Origin: Amaranthus tricolor
Lineage: Eukaryota > Streptophyta > Magnoliopsida > Caryophyllales > Amaranthaceae
DNA length: 64,000 nucleotides
Direction of reading: 5' to 3'
NCBI RefSeq assembly: GCF_026212465.1
Contig: NC_080053.1
Span: 1,294,038 to 1,358,037 of the forward strand
The translations under genes and the position numbers were made by a program. Below, piece by piece: positions 1-7,111 of this stretch. Under the pieces are notes generated by a model, which was not told the DNA's origin, searched no databases, and saw only the letters and a program-made list of their open reading frames with translations. Numbering within the stretch: the stretch's first letter is position 1; each line of letters opens with the position of its first letter.

Positions 1-1
1 T

Positions 2-769
2 ATTTCGTCTGTAGAATGGGGAGACCCTTATGCAGAACGAATTTTTTCAAAAAGATTTTTCCCTCAAAATTACTCATACTATGATTACAAAATGGCCTGG
101 TATAGAGCATTTTTATTCAGACCATTTGATCATTCATGGTTTTTTATATTTGACAAATATTGTCCAAAGAAATATCCTATGTGGTTTTATCATTGGTGGT
201 ATTTATTTGGACCAACTCCTCAAATTTATCCAAAAGAATGCAATGAGGGTTTCACAACTTTTGTTGCCAATTCAAATTATCAAGCTTATGAAACTCCAGT
301 CATGTTTCATGCAGAATTTAAAATTCCATGGATTCTATGTTGGAGTTACTGTCTCAAACAACACCTTCCACGTCCATATCCATATTCATTAATAAGAGAA
401 TTCAAAATTAAATGGTGGGACAAATTTACCTTAGAAATTTGTTCAACAAAAAATGTTATCTCCTTTTTTCAAACCGGTATAAAAATGGAATACCAATCTC
501 CATCAACCACCAACAAACCTTCACCCTCAAAAGCAACATCAAATTCAAACTCTCCTCAACACAATAAAAATCCCAAAGTAGAAAGTCCAAATTCAGAATC
601 ATTATCTAAAGTCCAGAAAGCTATTCTCAAAAAGATCCTTGAAGATCCACAATATGCAAAGAAAATATTATCAGAAGAATCCTCTGATGAGATTTTATCG
701 GAGTTTTCAAATGAGTCTTATGATCCAACATTTGGTGGCCCATTTGCTCAAGATCCATACGACTTTTAA
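2..769 (+). CDS. Endogenous pararetrovirus ORF2, 3' part (copy 0, cut by window edge)
   Basis: The reading frame enters from the left edge and corresponds to residues 180-434 of the intact 434-residue ORF2 seen at 5807-7111 and 11725-13029. It contains the aromatic-rich core starting at the Met-Ala-Trp-Tyr stretch (residue 210, position 92), a Trp-Trp-Asp-Lys motif near residue 330, a Ser/Pro/Asn-rich linker and an acidic C-terminus ending Pro-Tyr-Asp-Phe. The stop is at 767-769. The product has no function I can recognise; an extra downstream ORF of unknown role is known in florendoviruses. A T-to-C change at about 650 (gatcctt where other copies have gattctt) is private to this copy. Whether the 5' part exists cannot be seen here. 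Confidence 0.85.
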   Translation: MSSVEWGDPYAERIFSKRFFPQNYSYYDYKMAWYRAFLFRPFDHSWFFIFDKYCPKKYPMWFYHWWYLFGPTPQIYPKECNEGFTTFVANSNYQAYETPVMFHAEFKIPWILCWSYCLKQHLPRPYPYSLIREFKIKWWDKFTLEICSTKNVISFFQTGIKMEYQSPSTTNKPSPSKATSNSNSPQHNKNPKVESPNSESLSKVQKAILKKILEDPQYAKKILSEESSDEILSEFSNESYDPTFGGPFAQDPYDF

Positions 770-834
770 TATTGAGTTCACAAAAGTTCAATTCAAATGT
801 TCAACAACTCAAATTAATTCATCCGGAAGCACAA

Positions 835-849
835 ACGTAAGCAATGACG
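835..849 (+). promoter_or_regulatory. as-1-like TGACG element, first of a duplicated pair
   Basis: The sequence ACGTAAGCAATGACG matches the core of the CaMV 35S as-1 element at most positions, keeping one complete TGACG motif and the same spacing from the upstream ACGT. An identical element follows 73 bp later at 908-922. TGACG motifs bind TGA-class bZIP factors that respond to salicylate and auxin. The same pair occurs in the other intergenic copies: 5654-5668 and 5727-5741, 11572-11586 and 11645-11659 (minus strand), 19324-19338 and 19397-19411, 26493-26507 and 26566-26580. Function here is inferred from the motif. Confidence 0.6.
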
Positions 850-930
850 AAATCAAAAGTATCATTCAAATGTTCAACAACTCAAATTAATTCATCCGGA
901 AGCACAAACGTAAGCAATGACGAAATCAAA

Positions 931-1052
931 AGCATCTCCAACAGTAATTCAAAGCATCTTCAACAGTAAAGCATCTCCAACAGTGATTCAAAGCATCTTC
1001 AACAGTAAAGCATCTTCAATAGTAATTCAAAGCATCTTCTACAGTATTATAG
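931..1052 (+). repeat. 39-bp dimeric repeat in viral promoter
   Basis: Six units beginning AGCATCT occur at 931, 953, 970, 992, 1009 and 1031. They alternate between 22-bp and 17-bp forms, so the true period is 39 bp, repeated three times. They share the core CATCTYCAACAGT with small variations. The block sits between the as-1-like pair and the TATA box, where an enhancer would lie. All other intergenic copies carry the same block. Confidence 0.75.
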
Positions 1053-1173
1053 TGTAACTTTAATAATTATGTTTGTACTATTTCTCTTTAATTTCTTATT
1101 GGAAGAGCAGATTGCACCTTATCTCTTCCTTTGTGTATAAATAAAGTGTCTAGCTCTAAGATGAGAGCATCCT

Positions 1174-1310
1174 GTAATTTTCTTTTGTTTAAGTCTTATC
1201 TCAAATAAATCTAACTTTCTTTACTTATCTTATTATTATCAATTATATAATAAGATTTATATCCACAAAATTATTAAATTATTTTCTCTATCGATCCTGT
1301 ACTCCCTATT
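1174..1310 (+). repeat. Viral R-U5-like segment (presumed cap site to primer site), left copy
   Basis: This 137-bp segment starts about 38 nt after the first base of the TATA box at 1136 and ends at the first base of the tRNA primer site. It includes AATAAA (1204-1209), a likely poly(A) signal, and contains no ATG. As the stretch from presumed pregenomic RNA 5' end to primer site it corresponds to minus-strand strong-stop DNA. An identical 137-bp copy lies at 3008-3144, on the far side of the SAG101 fragment. Minus-strand copies are at 5266-5402 and in the same place in the other genome unit. Confidence 0.75.
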
Positions 1311-1319
1311 GGTATCAGA
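1310..1319 (+). other. Truncated tRNA-Met primer binding site; virus/host junction
   Basis: TGGTATCAGA is the first ten bases of the plant retroelement primer site complementary to the 3' end of initiator tRNA-Met. Intact viral copies read TGGTATCAGAGCC; here the sequence departs from virus after the tenth base and host-type DNA begins at about 1320. The junction therefore lies inside the primer site, where the minus-strand discontinuity of a caulimovirid genome lies. Confidence 0.8.
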
Positions 1320-1523
1320 TGTTGATAATTTATTTTGGCCTTTGTATTAAATTGATAATTCAGAAATGACATGGTTGCACTTCAAGATGTTGATGGTAAC
1401 GGGCTGTTTTGCGGGCTCCACGGCCATGGAGATCATGGTGATGATGAGGAGCTTGTTATGGTTCATGTTGGGTATTTGCAACTTTTCTTCGGTATTTATG
1501 ACAATCCTGGTTTTCAATTTCAG
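1320..1523 (+). other. Host intronic DNA with a possible 32-nt SAG101 exon
   Basis: This 204-bp stretch joins the viral primer site to the clear SAG101 coding block. It is T-rich and has two good plant splice acceptors: one ending at 1363 and one (TTTTCAATTTCAG) ending at 1523. A possible donor (TGATG followed by GTAAC) is at 1395/1396. An exon at 1364-1395 spliced to 1524 would stay in frame and encode ten residues, MTWLHFKMLM, which suit the helix expected just before this point in SAG101 proteins. The continuous frame from 1371 gives residues unlike the family, so it is probably not coding. The exon model is inference. Confidence 0.45.
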
Positions 1524-3011
1524 ATAAAAACACTAGTAGAGAATAGCAAGTCAATTATAGTCACAGGACACTCTATAGGAGGAGCAATAGCATCACTAAC
1601 AGCATTATGGCTGCTCTCCTACCTCCAAAATAACCCTTCTCCTCCTCCGCAGATCCTCTGTATAACCTACGGTTCACCCCTCCTAGGCAACAAATCTCTC
1701 GCCAAATCGCTCCTCCAACAAAGATGGACTGAAAGCTTCTGCCATGTGGTGCATAAAAGTGACATAATTCCTCGGCTTCTCTTTGCTCCCTCGCTTCAAA
1801 CCGAACCTCTTTCCTTGTTTCAGTATATTCAATCATCAATATCATGTCAACCAGGCCAAGTGCGCGTTCATGTAACTGAAGAAATGAAGGAGCAATTGTT
1901 TATGTTTGTATTGGATAACACTGAGGCAATTGCAAAAACATGTGCAGAAAGTATGGAGGTTCCTACCCGGGTACTCTGGCCTTTCGGAAATTATCTGTTT
2001 TGTTCAGAAGAAGGAGCAGTCTGTGTTGATGATGCTGTAACTGTTGTTAAGTTTCTGCATTTGATACTTGCAGCTGGGAATTCGACTTCGTGTTTTGATG
2101 ATCATTTTAAGTATGGTGTTTGTATAGAGAGAATGTCTTTCCAATTTCTGATGAGAAAAGGGTTTATACAAGGAGATAATCCTACATCAAGCTATGAAGC
2201 AGGGATTAAATTAGCAGTGGAGTCTACAGGATTAGCAAGCCAGGAATCAGTTTTTAAAGAAGCTGAAGAGTGCCTGAAACTGGGGAAACAAAGGGGTTTA
2301 ACTCCAAATCTGAACATTGCAAGGTTAGCCATAGCTCTTGCCAAAATTACACCTCATATGGCACAAATAGAGTGGTATAAAACGTCCTGTGATTTGTCCG
2401 AAAATCAAATGGGATACTATGATTCATTTAAAACAAGACAAGCATCAAAGAGAGACAACCAAGTTAACTTATTCAGAATCAAGCTAGCAAGTTTTTGGGA
2501 TAATGTGATTAGCAAGATAGATAACAATGAACTTCCTTATGATTTTCCCAAAAAGCGAAAGTGGGTGTATGCTTCTCATTCTTATCAGCTCTTGGTTGAG
2601 CCATTGGATATTGCGGAGTATTACAGAAGCAATGAGCAATTGAAGAAAGGACATTACTTGATAAAAGGCCGAGAAAGAAGACACGAGCTTTTTGATAAGT
2701 GGTGGAGGGAGATGAATAACGGTGAAGAAGAGAACAAGAGGAACACGTTCGCAAGTTTAACACAAGATTCATGCTTTTGGGCGCGTGTAGAGGAAGCTAG
2801 AGAGTTGCTTGAGATGGTCAGAAGAGAGACGAACATGAGTAATCTGGCTCGGTTATGGAAACTTATAGAAGAATTTGAGCAATATGCTAAAGAACTAATT
2901 GACAGCAAGAAGGTTTCCTCTAATGTCTTAGCAATGAATTCAAGCTACATCAAGTGGGTAGAAGAGCTCAAAGAATTAAGATTACAAATGCAGCAAGTTA
3001 TCAAATCGTAA
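1524..3011 (+). pseudogene. SAG101: SAG101-like immune regulator fragment (N-terminus missing)
   Basis: SAG101 proteins are lipase-like partners of EDS1; the heterodimer signals from TIR-type receptors to NRG1 helper NLRs. The open frame here covers 495 residues. It has the lipase nucleophile elbow Gly-His-Ser-Ile-Gly-Gly (about 1566-1583; many SAG101 proteins lack this Ser, this one keeps it), a Tyr-Gly-Ser-Pro-Leu-Leu-Gly strand, an Asp-Ile-Ile-Pro-Arg site fitting the triad Asp, and the C-terminal EP domain with Ile-Glu-Trp-Tyr-Lys, Gly-Tyr-Tyr-Asp-Ser-Phe-Lys and Glu-Pro-Leu-Asp-Ile-Ala-Glu-Tyr-Tyr. The first part of the lipase domain is missing. The frame has no internal stop. Viral sequence starts at 3008, so the stop codon (3009-3011) is viral and a few native C-terminal residues are probably lost. 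I chose 1524 as the start of the conserved block because it follows a splice acceptor. PAD4 or EDS1 are less likely. Confidence 0.85.
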
Positions 3012-3144
3012 TTTTCTTTTGTTTAAGTCTTATCTCAAATAAATCTAACTTTCTTTACTTATCTTATTATTATCAATTATATAATAAGATTTATATCCAC
3101 AAAATTATTAAATTATTTTCTCTATCGATCCTGTACTCCCTATT
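3008..3144 (+). repeat. Viral R-U5-like segment, right copy (solo)
   Basis: This is a 137-bp perfect direct repeat of 1174-1310, without any upstream viral promoter. On its left it abuts SAG101 codons directly: viral identity begins at the G at 3008, and the base before differs from virus. On its right it ends at the first base of the primer site and joins viral ORF1 DNA in the opposite orientation with a TT overlap (3143-3144). Its limits match those of minus-strand strong-stop DNA within the uncertainty of the start site. Confidence 0.8.
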
Positions 3145-5031
3145 ATTAATAACAGTGATAAAATCATCATCATCCCCATTAACTTTCTCTTTTCCCAAAG
3201 AAAGATTTTCTTTATAGATGGGGTTTTCTAAAATAGATAATTTTGTTTCAAGTTCGAAATCTTTGATTTCTAAATGCTTTAAACTATTTTTGATAGAAAT
3301 GATGTCTTCTTTGATTTTATTTATTTCAAGTTGAAGATCTTTGACCGAAAGAGTTTGATTCTTAATAGGAATTAATTTAGAAGTCATTTCTTTGGAAGAG
3401 TATTTTTCTAATAATTTTGAAATATTGAAAGGTTCAATTTGAGGAATTGGAATACTTTCTTTGTTTTTAGAGGTAGAGGTTTCACCCAAAACCATAGTTT
3501 TGAGTTTCAAAAGGGTTTCTCTTTTGATCTCTTTATCTTGGATTTTGTCAACGAGATCAAAAAGAAATTCCACATTTTTCTCTTTATCTGTTAAAACATT
3601 AATGCATTTGATAGGAGAGGAAGAAATCGAAGATTCAGAATCAGAAGTTTGATCATTAATTTGTAAAATTTCGTCATCTTCCTTTTCTGAAGAAGAAGAA
3701 GAAGTAGACTCAGGGGTTTGTAATAATATTTTGGATATTTTATCTCCTAGCTCAGAGTCGTTAATAAATAATTCTTGAATCTTTTTCTTTGTGGTACAAG
3801 CATTTGCTTTATGTCCAGGTTTTCCACACGAATAACAAAAGATTTTGAAAGCTTTGTTTGATTTTCGGAAATTTCCGAAATTTTTCTTTCCTCGTTTCTT
3901 TCGATAATAAGAAGGATAAGAATTTTTATTTTTATCTTTTGAAAATTTAGAAAATTGTTTTTTAATTTTCTTTTTTGTAGAGGGAGCTCTAATAGCTTCC
4001 ATACCAAATGCTTCACAGAAACATCCAATTTCTTTCCTAGATTGTTTCTTTTCAGAGGTATATTTGGCTTGGAGTTTGAGTTCTTCACATAAAGAAAGAC
4101 CTTCCTTTTTAATGAAAGCGAAAAGTCCTCCATAAGTAGTATTATTAAGAGCTTGTTCTTTATCTGTATCATGTTCAGCTATTTTTCTAAAAATTCTTTG
4201 AGCAAATAATTTTGGTAGTCCTGATATAAATTTTTCTTTCCAAAAACTTTGATTGCAATCTTGTCTTTGTAAAACATAACTAAAGAAGGTATCTTTATAC
4301 CATCTATAGTCACTTAATGTTGGGCAACGTAAATTTTGTAAAATCGTTTCTCCAGAAGAAAGAGTTTGAGTAGGGTTACCGACAAAATGAAAGGCAATAA
4401 CTATGATTAAGAAATCACAGCAGTCAGATTTTTGAAATACATTTCCTTGATCATCCATGATGTCAGTAACGTGATTCAAAATTTCTAATCTGTCTTGTAA
4501 AGTGAGAAGATTATCCCACCAGTTTTTTAATTGCCCAGTAAAACCTGATATAATAAAACCAAAAATTATTTGTTCATCCAAAGGTTTTGCCTTGTAAGCT
4601 ACAATAGCCATTCCCATATTTTGAAGAGTATTAAGAATTTCATAATCAGATTTTCCATCTATGTTCCATTCATGGATCATATCTGGGGAAAAGGATTTGG
4701 AGGTAAATGTAGACCTTTCTTCATATTGAAGATCAACAGGAGTAGGCCTAGGATAATAGTTTTTTGTAGGGATATTCTTCCAAGATGATCGTATTTTATT
4801 AATTTGATGAGGATCATTATCAGATTCTTGAAATTGCTTTGCAACTTTTGAAATGATTAAAGACTCAGAATTTTCTTCATCAGAAGATATCTCTGAACTT
4901 TGATATTTACTCAAAACCTTAATATGACTTGGACTATCTGCTAATTTTTGTAAAGATTTTTGAATTTTATCTAACACTGCAGAATTAGAGTTAGAAGAAG
5001 TAAAACCATTTTTTGGAAACATTTGAGTCAT
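3145..5031 (-). pseudogene. Viral ORF1 fragment: coat-protein region (copy 1)
   Basis: The minus-strand frame starts at the same Met (residue 550 of full ORF1) as the deletion copy at 10949 and runs through the coat-protein region. It includes the Asn-Trp-Trp-Asp stretch, the Lys-rich basic region, the Cys-Tyr-Ser-Cys zinc knuckle, a Ser/Glu-rich acidic stretch and a coiled-coil-like segment. It ends at the inverted junction at 3144/3145, just before the protease; after that the frame runs on into antisense R-U5 sequence and stops at 3091. Protease, reverse transcriptase and RNase H are absent. The fragment cannot give a functional polyprotein. Confidence 0.9.
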
Positions 5032-5254
5032 AGGTATAGTTAATCCTGGTGGTTTGAAATGCGGTGCAGAAACCTTATTAGATCCTAATGATGCAATCGT
5101 ATTAGGGGCTATGGATCTAGAGGTTTCTTTTTGTAAATTATCAACCTTATTTGAAAGTTGATCTACTTGTGTAGCAACGGTATGAAGGATTTGATTTCAC
5201 TCAATACAAATGCAATTTAATAAATGCACAATTAATCAATTTAATAACTTACTG
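5032..5254 (-). other. Leader plus ORF1 remnant across the 1,612-bp deletion (copy 1)
   Basis: In viral sense this runs from just after the primer site through 57 nt of leader to the deletion junction at 5198/5197, then into the middle of ORF1. The same junction occurs in copy 2. By comparison with the complete copy, the missing DNA is 17034-18645, which holds the rest of the leader, the ORF1 start and the movement-protein region. A TGA sits in frame just at the junction, and no ATG occurs before the one at 5031. Confidence 0.85.
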
Positions 5255-5266
5255 GCTCTGATACCA
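5255..5266 (-). other. tRNA-Met primer binding site (copy 1)
   Basis: The minus strand reads TGGTATCAGAGC, complementary to the 3' end of plant initiator tRNA-Met, the minus-strand DNA primer of caulimovirids and many plant LTR elements. It separates the R-U5-like segment (5266-5402) from the leader. Confidence 0.9.
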
Positions 5267-5806
5267 ATAGGGAGTACAGGATCGATAGAGAAAATAATTT
5301 AATAATTTTGTGGATATAAATCTTATTATATAATTGATAATAATAAGATAAGTAAAGAAAGTTAGATTTATTTGAGATAAGACTTAAACAAAAGAAAATT
5401 ACAGGATGCTCTCATCTTAGAGCTAGACACTTTATTTATACACAAAGGAAGAGATAAGGTGCAATCTGCTCTTCCAATAAGAAATTAAAGAGAAATAGTA
5501 CAAACATAATTATTAAAGTTACACTATAATACTGTAGAAGATGCTTTGAATTACTATTGAAGATGCTTTACTGTTGAAGATGCTTTGAATCACTGTTGGA
5601 GATGCTTTACTGTTGAAGATGCTTTGAATTACTGTTGGAGATGCTTTTGATTTCGTCATTGCTTACGTTTGTGCTTCCGGATGAATTAATTTGAGTTGTT
5701 GAACATTTGAATGATACTTTTGATTTCGTCATTGCTTACGTTTGTGCTTCCGGATGAATTAATTTGAGTTGTTGAACATTTGAATTGAACTTTTGTGAAC
5801 TCAATA
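5267..5806 (-). promoter_or_regulatory. Viral intergenic region, promoter and R-U5 (between copies 1 and 2)
   Basis: This is the minus-strand equivalent of 770-1310. It has as-1-like elements at 5727-5741 and 5654-5668, the 39-bp dimeric repeat at about 5530-5650, a TATA box at 5431-5440 and the R-U5-like segment at 5266-5402 with AATAAA. It would drive the truncated copy 1 ORF1. In the linear array it is the link between consecutive genome units, as expected for a head-to-tail concatemer. Confidence 0.8.
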
Positions 5807-7111
5807 TTAAAAGTCGTATGGATCTTGAGCAAATGGGCCACCAAATGTTGGATCATAAGACTCATTTGAAAACTCCGATAAAATCTCATCAGAGGATTCT
5901 TCTGATAATATTTTCTTTGCATATTGTGGATCTTCAAGAATCTTTTTGAGAATAGCTTTCTGGACTTTAGATAATGATTCTGAATTTGGACTTTCTACTT
6001 TGGGATTTTTATTGTGTTGAGGAGAGTTTGAATTTGATGTTGCTTTTGAGGGTGAAGGTTTGTTGGTGGTTGATGGAGATTGGTATTCCATTTTTATACC
6101 GGTTTGAAAAAAGGAGATAACATTTTTTGTTGAACAAATTTCTAAGGTAAATTTGTCCCACCATTTAATTTTGAATTCTCTTATTAATGAATATGGATAT
6201 GGACGTGGAAGGTGTTGTTTGAGACAGTAACTCCAACATAGAATCCATGGAATTTTAAATTCTGCATGAAACATGACTGGAGTTTCATAAGCTTGATAAT
6301 TTGAATTGGCAACAAAAGTTGTGAAACCCTCATTGCATTCTTTTGGATAAATTTGAGGAGTTGGTCCAAATAAATACCACCAATGATAAAACCACATAGG
6401 ATATTTCTTTGGACAATATTTGTCAAATATAAAAAACCATGAATGATCAAATGGTCTGAATAAAAATGCTCTATACCAGGCCATTTTGTAATCATAGTAT
6501 GAGTAATTTTGAGGGAAAAATCTTTTTGAAAAAATTCGTTCTGCATAAGGGTCTCCCCATTCTACAGACGAAATAATTTTCTTAAAAATACATTTTGAAT
6601 AAATTATTTTTTCTGAAGAATCCTTGATATGTTGGATTTCAACAGAGTTTGAATCTACTAAAATAAATTCATAAAACCTTTGAGTTTTAAAACGATTTTC
6701 TGGTATCCATTCGCAACCTTTTGGAAAAGTTTTTTGATTGATTGAATTAATAATTTGTGGGCTTTGAGGAATTGTAAAATTAGTGAGATATACATTTTCT
6801 ATTTCGGTTTTTGTAATGTATGCAGATTTGGTAAAGCTTTGTGTTGGTATTTTTGTAGTTGGTTCTTTTTGTTTTGAATTTGAAATAATATTTTGTGAAG
6901 TAGGCTCTTGAACAATTTGTGAATATGGAAGTGGGGGAAAATCATTTAGTTGAGTAAATTTGTTTGAAATGGATAGGGTAGTTTGAAGATTTTTGGAGGA
7001 TGAAAATTTATTTTGTTCTGTTTTGTTTGGTTTTGGATCTGGTTCCATTTCGTAATCATCTGAACTCTGGAACCCTTTGAGTTTTTCTTGCTGATTCTTC
7101 TTCCTTGGCAT
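5807..7111 (-). CDS. Viral ORF2, complete (copy 2), unknown function
   Basis: A complete 434-residue frame starting Met-Pro-Arg-Lys-Lys. Its start lies inside the 3' end of ORF1, giving a 56-nt overlap in a different frame (7056-7111). The N-terminal half is hydrophilic and Asn/Gln/Ser-rich with a basic start; the middle (about residues 180-335) is rich in Trp, Phe and Tyr; the last 90 residues are Ser/Pro/Asn-rich and then acidic. I see no enzyme motif. Position and size fit the second ORF of florendoviruses, whose role is not established. How it is translated is unclear; splicing or reinitiation are possibilities. Confidence 0.85.
   Translation of the reverse strand: MPRKKNQQEKLKGFQSSDDYEMEPDPKPNKTEQNKFSSSKNLQTTLSISNKFTQLNDFPPLPYSQIVQEPTSQNIISNSKQKEPTTKIPTQSFTKSAYITKTEIENVYLTNFTIPQSPQIINSINQKTFPKGCEWIPENRFKTQRFYEFILVDSNSVEIQHIKDSSEKIIYSKCIFKKIISSVEWGDPYAERIFSKRFFPQNYSYYDYKMAWYRAFLFRPFDHSWFFIFDKYCPKKYPMWFYHWWYLFGPTPQIYPKECNEGFTTFVANSNYQAYETPVMFHAEFKIPWILCWSYCLKQHLPRPYPYSLIREFKIKWWDKFTLEICSTKNVISFFQTGIKMEYQSPSTTNKPSPSKATSNSNSPQHNKNPKVESPNSESLSKVQKAILKKILEDPQYAKKILSEESSDEILSEFSNESYDPTFGGPFAQDPYDF

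Larger units (their letters stand above)
770..1173 (+). promoter_or_regulatory. Viral intergenic region and promoter, copy 0
   Basis: This is noncoding DNA between the ORF2 stop and the presumed transcription start. Features in order: a 73-bp tandem duplication (792-864 and 865-932), each copy with an as-1-like element (835-849 and 908-922); six short units starting AGCATCT at 931, 953, 970, 992, 1009 and 1031, alternately 22 and 17 bp, making a 39-bp dimeric repeat; and a TATA box (TATAAATAAA) at 1136-1145. The start site is inferred about 30 nt downstream of the TATA, near 1166-1174. It faces the SAG101 fragment, which lies in the same orientation. Promoter activity is inferred from layout, not shown. 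Confidence 0.8.

Noticed and set aside
639..890. 83-codon frame overlapping the ORF2 end and intergenic repeat (also at 5686, 11604, 19128, 26297)
   Set aside because: It is a shadow frame across the coding end and the 73-bp duplication, with no recognisable domain.
1371..1523. First 51 codons of the continuous frame leading into SAG101
   Set aside because: The residues do not resemble the family, and the stretch ends at a strong splice acceptor, so it is probably intronic.
1174..3144. Solo LTRs or target-site duplication around SAG101
   Set aside because: The 137-bp repeats are internal viral sequence bounded by cap site and primer site, far longer than a target-site duplication and lacking LTR termini.
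3747..4172. 141-codon frame inside ORF1 (repeated at 9665, 15583 and 22179)
   Set aside because: It lies in an alternative frame of the Lys-rich coat-protein region and is explained by its AT-rich composition.
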